Source of the DNA: an uncultured Clostridia bacterium
Lineage (GTDB): Bacteria > Bacillota > Clostridia > Oscillospirales > Ruminococcaceae
Direction of reading: 5' to 3'
Assembly (NCBI GenBank): GCA_947589355.1
Contig: CANPZC010000002.1
Coordinates: forward strand, 90,464-154,463
DNA: 64,000 bases
Shown here: piece after piece, positions 7,337-19,800 of the stretch
Layout: the number at the start of each line of letters is the position of its first letter
Numbering within the stretch: the first letter of the stretch is position 1
Position numbers and translations under genes: made by a program
Notes under the pieces: model-generated
Databases searched by the model: none
The model's input: the letters and a program-made list of their open reading frames with translations, nothing else
What the model was told of the DNA's origin: nothing

Positions 7337-8560
7337 TTATATTATGCTGAGCAGAACGCCTGCGGCAACGGCAGAGCCGATAACACCTGCAACGTTCGGG
7401 CCCATAGCGTGCATGAGCAGATAGTTGTTAGGATTTTCTTCCTGACCGACCTTCTGCGAAACGCGTGCTGCCATAGGTACTGCCGAAACGCCTGCCGAAC
7501 CGATAAGCGGATTTATTTTGCCCTTGGTAAATACATACATTATCTTTCCGAAGATAACACCAAACGCTGTACCTATTGAGAATGCTATAACGCCGAGAGC
7601 TATAACAAGCGCAAACTCTTTATTCATTATCTTGTCGGCAGTAGCGGTCGCGCCTACTGAAACACCAAGGAAAATGGTGATTATATTCATAAGTTCGTTT
7701 TGCGCGGTCTTTACAAGTCTGTCGCAGCAGCCGCTTTCTTTAAGGATATTGCCGAGCATAAGCATACCTACTAGAGATGCAGCCGACGGAACGAGCAGCG
7801 CGATTATTATTGTAACCGCTATCGGGAAGATCATTTTCTCGGTCTTTGAAACGGTTCGCAGTTGATCCATAACGACGGAGCGCTCTTTTTTGGTAGTCAG
7901 CAGCCGCATTATAGGCCGTTGAATGAACGGAACGAGCGCCATATAGGTATATGCCGCCAGGGCTATAGTACCTGTACTTATCGAGGAATCGGGGCCTAGC
8001 AGCCTTGTTGAAACGTAAATAGCTGTAGGACCGTCTGCGCCGCCGATTATAGCTATTGCGGCCGATTCTGCGGCAGTAAATCCGAAAAGAGCCGCGCCGA
8101 CAAACGTTAAGAAGATACCTGCCTGAGCCGCTGCACCCAAAATAAAGCTCCTTGGGGCGGCTATCAGAGGGCCAAAGTCCGTCATAGCGCCTATGCCTAA
8201 GAAAATTAGCGGTGGGTATAGTCCTGCTTTTACGCCGATATACAAAATATCCAGCAAGCCGCCGTACTTCAAGACTCGTCCGAAGTCTATCAGGTGGTTG
8301 CCCATTTCGTCCTCGTAGCCGTCAAAAAGCTCGGGGTGGTACATTTCAGTAAGCGGCAGGTTTGTCAGAAGCATACCGAAAGAAATAGGCAGCAGCAAAA
8401 GCGGTTCAAAGCCTTTGGCAATAGCGAAATACATAAACACAAAAGAAATAAGTATCATTACAACGTTTTTCCAGCCACCGCTTTCAAGCAGCTGTGCAAG
8501 ACCCGACTGGTTAGCAAGGTCTGCAATAGTATCAAGGAAAATTCTGAAAACTTCACTCAT
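7337..8560 (-). CDS. Na+-translocating decarboxylase, beta subunit (OadB/GcdB/MmdB family)
   Basis: 407 residues, highly hydrophobic, about nine to eleven membrane segments. It carries the family hallmarks GGADGPTAIYVS and a GATATADK loop, which lie around the Na+ and proton pathway of these pumps. The beta subunit couples decarboxylation of carboxybiotin to export of Na+. Only the beta and gamma subunits are encoded here; the biotin carrier and carboxyltransferase (alpha) are not in the window, so the substrate (oxaloacetate, methylmalonyl-CoA or glutaconyl-CoA) cannot be decided. The ATG at 8560 has a strong GGAGG upstream. Co-transcribed with the OadG-like gene 17 bases upstream. Confidence 0.93.
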   Translation of the reverse strand: MSEVFRIFLDTIADLANQSGLAQLLESGGWKNVVMILISFVFMYFAIAKGFEPLLLLPISFGMLLTNLPLTEMYHPELFDGYEDEMGNHLIDFGRVLKYGGLLDILYIGVKAGLYPPLIFLGIGAMTDFGPLIAAPRSFILGAAAQAGIFLTFVGAALFGFTAAESAAIAIIGGADGPTAIYVSTRLLGPDSSISTGTIALAAYTYMALVPFIQRPIMRLLTTKKERSVVMDQLRTVSKTEKMIFPIAVTIIIALLVPSAASLVGMLMLGNILKESGCCDRLVKTAQNELMNIITIFLGVSVGATATADKIMNKEFALVIALGVIAFSIGTAFGVIFGKIMYVFTKGKINPLIGSAGVSAVPMAARVSQKVGQEENPNNYLLMHAMGPNVAGVIGSAVAAGVLLSII

Positions 8561-8577
8561 ATATCGCGCCTCCTTGC

Positions 8578-9009
8578 TCAGAATGGTCTGGTGTTGTCGT
8601 TAAGACCTGCTTGCGCCCAAAGTTTTCTTGAGCTGCCCGAAGCCTTAACGCTCATAAGTTTAAGTTTTTTGCCGCTTGATGCGCTTATTGCGGCTATTGC
8701 GGCAGAAATAACGGCTATTATTTCTTCGCTTATGCCGTCGCTTTCGGGCGGTACTGCTGCGGCGGTATCTTCAACTTTAGCTGCGGCGGCAGGCGGTGCA
8801 CTTTGTTTAACCTCCTGCTCCTGCTTTACGGCTTTTGCCCTTTTAACTTTCTTTGGCTTTGGCTTTCTTGAAAAGATAAGACCGAACAGCTTGAAAACAA
8901 AAATAAGCAACAAAAGCGCTAAAAATACAACTGCAAGTCCTGTCAGTACGACTGACGCAACATATGAACCTTCCATTTTCATAAATGAAGTGGGTATGCT
9001 GATCTGCAT
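8578..9009 (-). CDS. OadG-family decarboxylase gamma subunit
   Basis: 143 residues with one membrane span (about residues 18-42, VVLTGLAVVFLALLLLIFVF), a basic patch just inside the membrane, an Ala/Pro/Glu-rich linker, and a C-terminal segment (about 90-143). This is the OadG layout: an anchor that assembles the pump with the biotin carrier. The N-terminal membrane helix and the position directly before the beta subunit gene support the call. The C-terminal part is poorly conserved. Promoter at 9042-9070; ribosome site GGGAGAG. Confidence 0.8.
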   Translation of the reverse strand: MQISIPTSFMKMEGSYVASVVLTGLAVVFLALLLLIFVFKLFGLIFSRKPKPKKVKRAKAVKQEQEVKQSAPPAAAAKVEDTAAAVPPESDGISEEIIAVISAAIAAISASSGKKLKLMSVKASGSSRKLWAQAGLNDNTRPF

Positions 9010-9041
9010 TATGTTCTCTCCCTTATACGCATTATGATTTT

Positions 9042-9070
9042 ATTATACACTAAATCGAGAAATTTTACAA
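9042..9070 (-). promoter_or_regulatory. Promoter of the decarboxylase gamma-beta operon
   Basis: On the minus strand TTGTAA (9070-9065), 17-base spacer, TATAAT (9047-9042), 33 bases before the OadG-like start. Confidence 0.75.
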
Positions 9071-9114
9071 GATGTTTTGGCATATTTTCTGAAAAAAATC
9101 GACCTGCAAATTTA

Positions 9115-9140
9115 AAGAGCAGCATTCCTGCACTGCTCTT
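9115..9140 (-). terminator. Terminator of the atp operon
   Basis: Stem AAGAGCAG/CTGCTCTT just 12 bases after the atpC stop. On the minus strand it is followed by TTTAAATTT. It separates the ATP synthase operon from the decarboxylase promoter. Confidence 0.75.
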
Positions 9141-9152
9141 ATAAATATTGTA

Positions 9153-9407
9153 CTAAGAGACCGACTGCGACAAAATAACGGTCTGCTCCTTGCCGACTTT
9201 TATAAAGCCGCCGTCACAGGTCAAGCGTTTTTCGGTATTATCGCTGTAGATAACGCGGAACTCGCCTTGTTTCAGCATGGAAACATACGGAACGTGATCA
9301 GCCATTATGCCTATATCGCCGGAAGTTGTTTTGACTATAGTTTTAACAACGTTTTCTTCCGTGCGGCTCTCTTTCGGGGTAACGATCTTTAAAGTATATG
9401 TTTTCAT
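9153..9407 (-). CDS. atpC: ATP synthase epsilon subunit, short form
   Basis: 84 residues containing only the N-terminal beta-sandwich (KIVTPKES, SGDIGIMADHVPYVS, DGGFIKV). Most bacterial epsilon subunits have about 130-140 residues, including a C-terminal helical hairpin that inhibits ATP hydrolysis; that domain is absent. The stop is followed closely by the operon terminator, so the gene seems naturally short rather than interrupted. Epsilon joins gamma to the c-ring in the central stalk. The ATG at 9407 follows GGGGAG; atpD lies 18 bases upstream. Confidence 0.93.
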   Translation of the reverse strand: MKTYTLKIVTPKESRTEENVVKTIVKTTSGDIGIMADHVPYVSMLKQGEFRVIYSDNTEKRLTCDGGFIKVGKEQTVILSQSVS

Positions 9408-9425
9408 AAAACGCTCCCCTATCGT

Positions 9426-10826
<1,401 letters not shown>

Positions 10827-10853
10827 TTAAATCAGTCCTTTTTATCTGGAATG

Positions 10854-11717
10854 TTAATTATTTCTGAGAGTACCCGACATTATCTCGGTGAGTTCCTGTG
10901 TTATCTGAGCCTGTCTTGCTCTGTTATACAGCAGCGAAAGGTCATTTATCATGGCATCGGCGTTGTCGGTAGCGTTTTCCATAGCTGTACGCCTTGCGGC
11001 AAGCTCGGAAGCATAAGAATCTGCAATAGCGCTGTAAACGATGCCATTTAAATACTGTGGGATAAGGCTTTCAAAAAGCTCCTCCTCCGAAGGCTCATAG
11101 ATAGTCAGGCTCTTCGCCTTTTTATCGTTTGAAAGCGTATCTATCGGCAGCACTTTGACCACCATAGGCTCCTGCGAGAGCGTAGAAACAAACGTTGTAT
11201 ATACAAGCTCAACGCTGCCTATCTCCTGCATTTTCATGTTGCTCATTATATAGCCGGATATTTCGTCAAGCACCGACTGCTCGGTGTTGTCAAAAATGCC
11301 GCTGTATTTCAGCTTGACATCATAACCGCGCTTTTCAAAGTAATCTATTGATTTTTTGCCTATTGCGACTATCTTTATCTTATTGCCCGAAGCCGCTATC
11401 TCATCGCACCTTGCCTGTGCGGCTTTCAAAACGTTGTGATTAAAGCCTCCTGCAAGTCCCCTGTCCCCTGCTATAACAATAAGCAGATTTGTCTTTCTGA
11501 ACTGCGGCGCGACAAACAACGATTTTATGCTCCTGTCGTTGGATATATCGCACATGGTCTCATAAAGAGTATTGAAAAAAGGCTGTGCGGCATCGGCTTT
11601 TTCTTTAGCTTTTCTAAGCTTTGATGAGGCGACAAGCTCCATAGCTTTTGTTATTTGCTTGGTGCTTTCAACGCTTTTTATACGCCTGCGCACGGCTTTC
11701 ATATTAGCAGTAGCCAT
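10854..11717 (-). CDS. atpG: ATP synthase gamma subunit
   Basis: 287 residues. The N-terminal helix RRRIKSVESTKQITKAMELV and the C-terminal helix ending NRARQAQITQELTEI form the coiled-coil rotor shaft; these are the most conserved parts of gamma. It transmits c-ring rotation to the beta subunits. Sits between atpA (30 bases upstream) and atpD. Confidence 0.97.
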   Translation of the reverse strand: MATANMKAVRRRIKSVESTKQITKAMELVASSKLRKAKEKADAAQPFFNTLYETMCDISNDRSIKSLFVAPQFRKTNLLIVIAGDRGLAGGFNHNVLKAAQARCDEIAASGNKIKIVAIGKKSIDYFEKRGYDVKLKYSGIFDNTEQSVLDEISGYIMSNMKMQEIGSVELVYTTFVSTLSQEPMVVKVLPIDTLSNDKKAKSLTIYEPSEEELFESLIPQYLNGIVYSAIADSYASELAARRTAMENATDNADAMINDLSLLYNRARQAQITQELTEIMSGTLRNN

Positions 11718-11747
11718 TTTTCACGCTCCTTTACTGACAAGTAAATA

Positions 11748-13259
11748 TTATTCGCCCAAAAACTTTTTGTTGAATTGTATCAGAACTTCGTTAAGCTTCT
11801 GCTGATTTTCTGCGGTCAGGTCTTTGGTATCTAAAATAGACTGATAAATATCAAAATTCGTATGCTCGATATGATCGAACAGCTCTTTCTGATACCTGTC
11901 TATATCCTCAACGGGAATATCTTTAAGATAGTTATTTACTACCGCATAGATAATAACAACCTGCTGTTCAACTCTCAGCGGCTCGTTTCTGCCCTGTTTG
12001 AGCACGGCAACTATTCTTTCGCCCTGAGCAAGTCTGTCTTTGGTATCTTTATCAAGATCGGAACCAAACTGCGAGAACGACTGCAATTCTCTGTACTGAG
12101 AATAAAGAAGTTTAAGCGAGCCGGAAACCTTTTTCATAGCTTTTATCTGAGCTGCGCCGCCGACACGCGATACCGAGATACCGGGGTTTACGGCAGGTCT
12201 TATACCCGAATAGAAAAGCTCTGTTTCAAGGAATATCTGACCATCGGTAATGGATATAACGTTAGTTGGTATATATGCGGAAACATCACCTGCCTGCGTT
12301 TCTATTATGGGCAGTGCGGTCAGAGTGCCGCCGCCGTACTTTTCGTTAAGACTGCAAGCACGTTCCAGAAGTCTTGAATGAAGATAGAAAACATCTCCGG
12401 GGTATGCCTCACGACCTGTAGGTCTTTGCAAAAGCAGCGACATCGTTCTGTATGCTACCGCGTGTTTTGAAAGGTCGTCATACACACAGAGAACATCTTT
12501 GCCTTGCAGCATAAAGTGCTCGCCTATAGCGCAGCCCGAATACGGCGCGATATATTGCAGCGGTGCAAGTTCCGAAGCTGTAGCGGCAACTATTATCGTA
12601 TAGTCCATAGCTCCTGCTTTTTCAAGCATTTCATACACATTTGAAACTGTAGAACGCTTCTGACCTATAGCTACATAAATGCAGATAACATCTTTGCCCT
12701 TTTGGTTGATTATGGTATCAAGGGCTATGGCTGTTTTACCTGTCTGTCTGTCGCCTATTATAAGCTCTCTTTGTCCTCTGCCTATGGGTATCATAGAGTC
12801 TATAGCCTTTATACCTGTTTGCAGAGGCTTGCTTACGGGCTTTCTTGTAATTATACCGAACGCAGGCGTTTCAATAGGTCTGCTCTCTTTTGTAAGAACA
12901 GCTCCTTTTCCGTCGATAGGCTCACCGAGGGCATTTACAACTCTGCCGAGCATTTCTTCGCCCACGGGTACGGAAACTATCTTGCCTGTGCGCTTTACCT
13001 GCATTCCCTCTTTTACTTCGTCGTCAGAACCCAGCAGCACCGCGCCGACAAAGTTCTTTTCAAGGTTGAGAGCCATGCCCGAAACGCCGCACTCAAATTC
13101 AAGCAGTTCGCCGCTCATGCAGTCGTCAAGACCGTGAATTTTAGAAATGCCGTCGCCTACGGTAACGACAGTACCAACGTCGCTGAGCTCCAGCTTGCTT
13201 CTGTAATTCTTTATCTGGTGCTTGATAATATTTGTAATATCATCGGTATGCAAATTCAT
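11748..13259 (-). CDS. atpA: ATP synthase F1 alpha subunit
   Basis: 503 residues, full length. Non-catalytic nucleotide-binding subunit with Walker A GDRQTGKT and the alpha signature [13 protein letters not shown] containing the arginine that reaches into the catalytic site. It follows atpH by 21 bases in the usual operon order. Confidence 0.98.
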   Translation of the reverse strand: MNLHTDDITNIIKHQIKNYRSKLELSDVGTVVTVGDGISKIHGLDDCMSGELLEFECGVSGMALNLEKNFVGAVLLGSDDEVKEGMQVKRTGKIVSVPVGEEMLGRVVNALGEPIDGKGAVLTKESRPIETPAFGIITRKPVSKPLQTGIKAIDSMIPIGRGQRELIIGDRQTGKTAIALDTIINQKGKDVICIYVAIGQKRSTVSNVYEMLEKAGAMDYTIIVAATASELAPLQYIAPYSGCAIGEHFMLQGKDVLCVYDDLSKHAVAYRTMSLLLQRPTGREAYPGDVFYLHSRLLERACSLNEKYGGGTLTALPIIETQAGDVSAYIPTNVISITDGQIFLETELFYSGIRPAVNPGISVSRVGGAAQIKAMKKVSGSLKLLYSQYRELQSFSQFGSDLDKDTKDRLAQGERIVAVLKQGRNEPLRVEQQVVIIYAVVNNYLKDIPVEDIDRYQKELFDHIEHTNFDIYQSILDTKDLTAENQQKLNEVLIQFNKKFLGE

Positions 13260-13280
13260 GTTTATCAGACCTTTCCTATG

Positions 13281-13820
13281 CTATAACGCTGCCAAAGCCG
13301 TTTTGAGCTTAGCAAGCCTGCCTTTAATGCTGGCATCTATCTGTGTATCGTTATAATTTACCACGATACCGCCAATAAGAGCCTCGTCTATCTCCTCAAT
13401 AAGAATGATATTCATTCCCGTAAAGCTTTCAAGCTTGCTTATCAGTTTCTGCCTTTGATTATCGCCGAGAGGCATGGTGGTTTTAACAGTAACTTCAACG
13501 ATATTTTCGTCCTGATAATACAGCGACTTGAAACTTTTGCAGATCTCAGAAAAATCGGTTATATGCCTGTTCTCGGTCAAAACGCATATAAAATCATAGA
13601 CGGTATCTGAAATGTTGCCCTCAAAGGCATTTTTGAGCATATCAAGTTTTTCTTCTTCTGTAATTACAGGAGAAGACAGCAGCATTACAAAATCACCGTT
13701 TTCGGCAAAAATACTATCAATGCCGCACAGCTCGTCATAAACGTCTTTAACGCTCTGTCCGCTTTCTTTGCACAGAGAAAACAACGCCAGAGCATAATTA
13801 TTGACATACTGCTCAATCAT
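13281..13820 (-). CDS. atpH: ATP synthase delta subunit (OSCP-like)
   Basis: 179 residues from the ATG at 13820, preceded by AGGTG with spacing 6; a GTG three codons upstream is possible. The sequence opens IEQYVNNYALALFSL and ends IGGIVVNYNDTQIDASIKGRL, both typical of delta. It caps the F1 head and holds the peripheral stalk. Overlaps the end of atpF by 8 bases, so translation is coupled. Confidence 0.95.
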   Translation of the reverse strand: MIEQYVNNYALALFSLCKESGQSVKDVYDELCGIDSIFAENGDFVMLLSSPVITEEEKLDMLKNAFEGNISDTVYDFICVLTENRHITDFSEICKSFKSLYYQDENIVEVTVKTTMPLGDNQRQKLISKLESFTGMNIILIEEIDEALIGGIVVNYNDTQIDASIKGRLAKLKTALAAL

Positions 13821-14328
13821 CGCTTTCACCTATGTTGTCTATAAATTCATCGATCAGCCGTTCATTGTCCTGCCTGCTGATCTCTTTTCCTACAAGCGTC
13901 TGAGCAACGTCGAACGCAATATCGGTTATATCATTCTTTACAGAGTTTACAGCACGGCGTTTTTCGCGCTCTACCTCTGTATGAGCCTTGTCTATGATCT
14001 CCCTTGCCTCGCGGTTTGCATCGTCAATTATCTTATCTCCGCGCTCCTGAGCTTTTTTGGTGGTATCGCGCATTATGGCTTCGGATTCTTCATGAGCCTT
14101 ATCCAGTTTAGCGGCATACTCTTCTTCAAGCTCTTTTGCATGGAGTTTGGTCTCGTCTGCTTCTTCAAAAGAATCGGCAATTTCTTTCTGCCTGTTTTCA
14201 ATAACAGAATTGACGCGCTTGAACAGTATAAATTTGAGTATCAGAAACAAGATCAAAAGATTTAACAGAGTTGCAATTATCGAAGTAGGGTTGATAGAAA
14301 TGAACTCAGTCACTTTTGCGTAAAGCAT
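13813..14328 (-). CDS. atpF: ATP synthase b subunit
   Basis: 171 residues from the ATG at 14328 (GAGGAG upstream); the longer frame to 14379 has no ribosome site and runs into atpE. One N-terminal membrane helix (about residues 10-32), then a long charged coiled coil rich in Glu, Lys and Ala that forms the peripheral stalk. Starts 22 bases after the atpE stop. Confidence 0.95.
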   Translation of the reverse strand: MLYAKVTEFISINPTSIIATLLNLLILFLILKFILFKRVNSVIENRQKEIADSFEEADETKLHAKELEEEYAAKLDKAHEESEAIMRDTTKKAQERGDKIIDDANREAREIIDKAHTEVEREKRRAVNSVKNDITDIAFDVAQTLVGKEISRQDNERLIDEFIDNIGESDD

Positions 14329-14350
14329 TTTCGTATACTCCTCGCTTTTA

Positions 14351-15333
<983 letters not shown>

Positions 15334-15347
<14 letters not shown>

Positions 15348-15750
15348 CAGCTTTTCCCTTCTTTACAAAATGTACATAGTACAGAATAAATTTCGGAAAG
15401 AATTGCGGTATCAGCACGCCGAGGGGATTATAGATGCCTGTTTCAAAGCCTATAAAGCACAGCGCGAACAGTAAGGCAAATCTTGCCATATAGCAGATAC
15501 GCATTTTTCTTTTTGCCTTACGCACGTCTTTCATCTGCGAAATGGCGTTTACTGTATCCGCAAGATAGATATAACACACCGCCATACAGCACCAGCCGAT
15601 AAGCAGCCCTGCAAACATCGAAAAGTCGGGGCTTATTATCAAGCTTATCAAGAATGCTGCGGAAGTAAGCACACCGCCCATACAAACTATTGCTGAAAGC
15701 TCTCTGCTCATCGGAGAGGACTTAAAAAGCCTTCTTATATTTTTTAGCAT
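15334..15750 (-). CDS. atpI: ATP synthase subunit I (AtpI/UncI-like)
   Basis: 138 residues with four predicted membrane helices and basic ends. The ATG at 15750 is preferred; a GTG four codons upstream would touch the AAGGAG directly. In other bacteria AtpI assists c-ring assembly, or Mg2+ supply. The sequence is poorly conserved; the call rests on size, membrane topology and first position in the atp operon. Confidence 0.75.
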
Positions 15751-15805
15751 TATACTGCCCACTCCTTTCGCAGCGCGTTATATCCATTTAATAACATACA
15801 AAATT

Positions 15806-15834
15806 ATTATACACCAAATTTTGTGTCTTGTCAA
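15806..15834 (-). promoter_or_regulatory. Promoter of the atp operon
   Basis: Perfect consensus on the minus strand: TTGACA (15834-15829), 17-base spacer, TATAAT (15811-15806). About 56 bases before the atpI start. It should drive all nine atp genes. Confidence 0.88.
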
Positions 15835-15884
15835 TCATTACGGGATAATTTTTATCTATATTTTGATTTTAAGTAAAAACAAAG

Positions 15885-15912
15885 AGGGCTACCCCGTTTA
15901 AAGAAAGCCCCC
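15885..15912 (-). terminator. Terminator after degV
   Basis: Short G+C stem GGGCT/AGCCC with a 15-base loop. On the minus strand it is followed by CTCTTTGTTTTTAC. It separates degV from the atp promoter. Confidence 0.6.
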
Positions 15913-15929
15913 ATTGACTTTATATTTGG

Positions 15930-16778
15930 TTATTTTGTGAAGAACAGCACGCCCAAAGTGCCTTTTCCGCAGTGGGTGCATACCGTTGCGCCTGCCGAAG
16001 TTACAAGAATCTCTTTGAACGGCTGATACTTTTTGACTTCCTCGACCGCCATATCCACAAGCTTTTTATCCATAGGAGAATGTGTAACGAATATCCTGTC
16101 CAGCTGAATATCGGTTCTGTCTTTCAGCTTAGATGCTATATACTGCGGAAGTACCTTATCCAGATTTCCTCTGAATTTTTTGCCAACTCCCATTGCGCCA
16201 TCGTGTACCTCGATACAAGGTTTTAAATTCAAAAGGTTTGCGCCAAGCGCCGCCAGCGCCGAACATCTGCCGCCTTTACGAAGATTATCGAGCTTATTTA
16301 TAACAAAGCTTACATCAAGGCGTTTTTTCATCTCGTCAAGCTTATCAGCAATTTCTTTGGCGGTCATCTCGCCGTCAAGAGCCATTTCTGCGGCTGCAAC
16401 TGCCAGATGTCCCGAACCTGTCGATAAATTGTAGCTGTCGACCGGGTAAACGTCGCCCAGTTCCTCGGCGGCAAGGCAGCAGTTTTGGTAGCACGAGCTG
16501 AACTTACTGCTTATATTGATATGAACTATTTTATATCCGCGCTCGATATACGGTTTGAACTTTTCTATATACTCTGAAACCGTAACTGCCGAAGATTTTG
16601 GCAGCGCCGCCTTGTTTTCAGACATATCAAGCAGTTCTTTGCCGTTTATATCAACGGTATCGAGATACTCATTGTCATCTATAAGCACATGGAGCGGCAT
16701 AACGCCTATATCATACTTTTCGTACAAGCTCCGGCTAAGATCGCAGGTAGAATCGCAAAAAACCTTTACTCTTTCCAT
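15930..16778 (-). CDS. DegV-family fatty-acid-binding protein
   Basis: 282 residues. The opening VKVFCDSTCDLS and the later TVSEYIEKF and VDSYNLSTGSGHLAVAAAEM stretches are DegV-type. These proteins bind one fatty acid and in Gram-positives (FakB) present it to the kinase FakA for phosphorylation and lipid synthesis. No fakA is nearby. The ATG at 16778 follows GAGGT; it has its own promoter at 16835-16863 and a terminator after it. Confidence 0.9.
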   Translation of the reverse strand: MERVKVFCDSTCDLSRSLYEKYDIGVMPLHVLIDDNEYLDTVDINGKELLDMSENKAALPKSSAVTVSEYIEKFKPYIERGYKIVHINISSKFSSCYQNCCLAAEELGDVYPVDSYNLSTGSGHLAVAAAEMALDGEMTAKEIADKLDEMKKRLDVSFVINKLDNLRKGGRCSALAALGANLLNLKPCIEVHDGAMGVGKKFRGNLDKVLPQYIASKLKDRTDIQLDRIFVTHSPMDKKLVDMAVEEVKKYQPFKEILVTSAGATVCTHCGKGTLGVLFFTK

Positions 16779-16834
16779 ATAAATACCTCACAGCGTAAGA
16801 CTTGGGGTGACATTTCGTTAAAACTATTATAAAT

Positions 16835-16863
16835 ATTATACTACACTTTTTCAAATAAATCAA
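16835..16863 (-). promoter_or_regulatory. Promoter of degV
   Basis: On the minus strand TTGATT (16863-16858), 17-base spacer, TATAAT (16840-16835). It lies directly after the stop of the helicase gene. Confidence 0.75.
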
Positions 16864-16873
16864 TAGTTATTTA

Positions 16874-19800
16874 TTAAATTAGTGAAATTTTTCCGCTTTC
16901 GGGCGAAATAGATATCTTCCCCCTGCTCTTGCAAAGAACTATACCCTCGGTTATAGAAGTTTCCATTGTTGGCGTAGTTCTTGTATAGCCGAAGCACTTT
17001 GCAACTTCTCTTGTAAGGTCTGCGCGTGTAAGAGTGAGCTGTTTTTCAAGAACATACATAGCGGCGTTTGCGATCTCCTCGGCGCATATGTCGTCTATCG
17101 GGCGCTTTTCGCCGTCTGCCATTCTGAAATAGTTCATATTTTCGGGCTTAACTTCATCGCTCCATACAAACGCGGAATTATTTGACTTTGTAATGGTGCA
17201 GTCAAGGCTGCCGAGGATATCTGTAAGGTATGCATCTGCTTTGGCGGTGCTTCTTGGCGCGCCGAAAGCCGCGAGAGTTTGTTTGAACAAAGTTTTCCTG
17301 CTTACGGGTGCGAGAGCGTTTATAACGTCGCGCATGATCTTTTTCAGCATAGGCGCATAACCGGGTGAATACAGGTCTGTCGGCGTACCTACCGCGGCAG
17401 GCGTGAACATAGCAAATTTCTTTACTCTGTCGCTTGTTTCCTCGGTTTCGGTATCTTTTGCAAAGCTGTTTTCGCTTACCGAAATGTTTGCCTTTTGCTC
17501 CTCCTGCTCAATATTGCCGCTCAGTGCATCATTTATGGCTGCAAGAATAGTTTTCATTACCTTTTGCTTGTCGTCAAACCAGTCAAGCGACCATATATGT
17601 ATCAGATTCCAGCCCAGACCGCGCAGCACCGACGGCAGCGAAAGATCACGGTCATTTGCGGTCTTGGCAAGTTTATAGCTGTCGCCGTCGCACATTATGC
17701 CTAAGATATATTCGCTGCTGTTTCTTGGGTCTATAACGCCTATATCTACTTTACATTCCGAGCAGCCTATGTTGCATCTTACCGCATAGCCTGCCTTTTC
17801 TATCTCGGCTGCGACAAGTTTTTCTATGCAACGCTGCGACCTTTCCTCTGCAGCGCTGTGAACTGTGAGAGCGGCTCTGCCCTTTTGTGCAAATTCAAGA
17901 AAACCTTTAAGCCCCTCAACACCCTCTGATGAAGTGCGCGACATATCTATCATATCATAGGTAATGGTTGAAAATACCGTCATGCACTTTCTCGCGCGCG
18001 AAATCGCAACATTAAGTCTGCGCCAACCGCCGTCTTTGTTGATAGGGCCGAAATTCATAGAAACTTTCCCGTTTTTGTCAGGTCCATAACCTACCGAGAA
18101 CAAAATAACATCTCTTTCATCACCCTGAACATTTTCAAGGTTCTTTATAAACAGAGGTTCATAAAGCTGGTCGGCAAGCTGTTCAAGCTCGGGTCTTTCG
18201 CGGAATTTGTCGTTCAGCATATCATCAATAAGCGCCTGCTGCACAATGCTGAAAGTAACAATGCCTATGCTTTCTTTACGCAACTCCTCATCATCAAGTC
18301 GGCGTTCTATCTCTTTAACAATTGCTTCCGCCTCGGCGCGGTTCTGCTTTGTGCCGCCCTTGTCGTAATAGCCGTCAACTTTCACCAAAGTTACCTTGCT
18401 TTCTAGGTCGTTGGGCGACGGGAAAGTATACAGCTTGTTATCATAATAACGCGCATTGCTGTATGCAATAAGGCTTTCGTGGCGCGACCTGTAATGCCAA
18501 AGCAGGTGTTCCTGCGGCATTGAGATTGCAAGGCAGTCATCCAGAACGCTTTCAAGGTCTTCTTTTTCGTAGTTTTCCTCATCAACATGGCTTACCGAGA
18601 AGAAACTGGTAGGCGGCAGCTGCTTCGGGTCGCCTACAACAACAACGCTGCTGCCCCTTGCTATCGCTCCGACCGCCTCGCTTGTAGGCAACTGTGAAGC
18701 CTCGTCGAAAATTACAAGGTCAAACTTGGGGTATGACGGGTCTATGTACTGCGCCACCGAGATAGGGCTCATCAGCATACACGGGCAGATCCTGTGCAAA
18801 AGCGAGGGTATGCTGTCAAACAGCTTACGTATAGGCATAAGTCTGCCGCCCGATTTGATGGCTTTAAGCAGTATGCCTATTTCGGAAGAACCTGCCATCT
18901 GACCGCCCGAGAACGGCACTTTTGCCGACAGCTTAGCGACAAGCTCATTTATCGTAAGCATACGGAACTCATCGGTAACATCGGAGAATTTAGCTATAAG
19001 GTTTTCAAAACTTCTGCCGCTGAATGATGACAAAACGCTGCTGCCCTCTATCTCATACACGGCGGTAGAATAGCCCAAAGCACACAGCAGGCTCTCGCAC
19101 ATATCATCGGCTGTTACAGCGCCGTTTTCAAGGGCGGTGCATAACTGCGGCAGACCTGCTCCAGCAACATTGTCCATAGCTCTTAAAAGCTGCGAACGCT
19201 CTTTTATTTTGTCAACATAAAGCTGCCAGCTCGTATAACGATTTTCACACTCCGAGAGCCAGTTATTATTATCAGGTGCGGCATTGTATTCGGTACAGAA
19301 AGCGTCATAGGTTTGCGTGAGAGTATTAAACTTATCTATGTAATTTTGAGCAATTGCGCTGTTTTTAAGTGCGAGAAAACTTTCACACGTAATGCCGTTT
19401 TCTTTAAGAATACTGTGAGCGGTAAGATTATCGTTTATAAAGCTCTCAGCCTGCTGCCAGTTGGTGTTTTCGCCGAGCCATACCTCTTTTATAATGCCCG
19501 TGATAGTTGCATCTGCCGTGGTTATAGTTTTGTAAAGATCCTCGCGGCGGCAAAGCTTATCGATAAGCTCGGGGCAGTTTTCTTTGCTGATGCTGTCGCC
19601 ATTTTTGGCGTGAAGTTTCAGCTGTTTTATCGTTTTGCTCTGCCCTATCGCCTTTGCCAAAAACCAGCTCGAAGATGCTTTCTTCCATTCAAGCTTCAAA
19701 TTTTCGGCGTTTATACCGAACACGCTGTTTTCAAATATCTGCGAAAGCTCCTGCGTTGCGGCCTCAAACTGCTTGCCGCTGTCTATCAGCGACAAAATAT

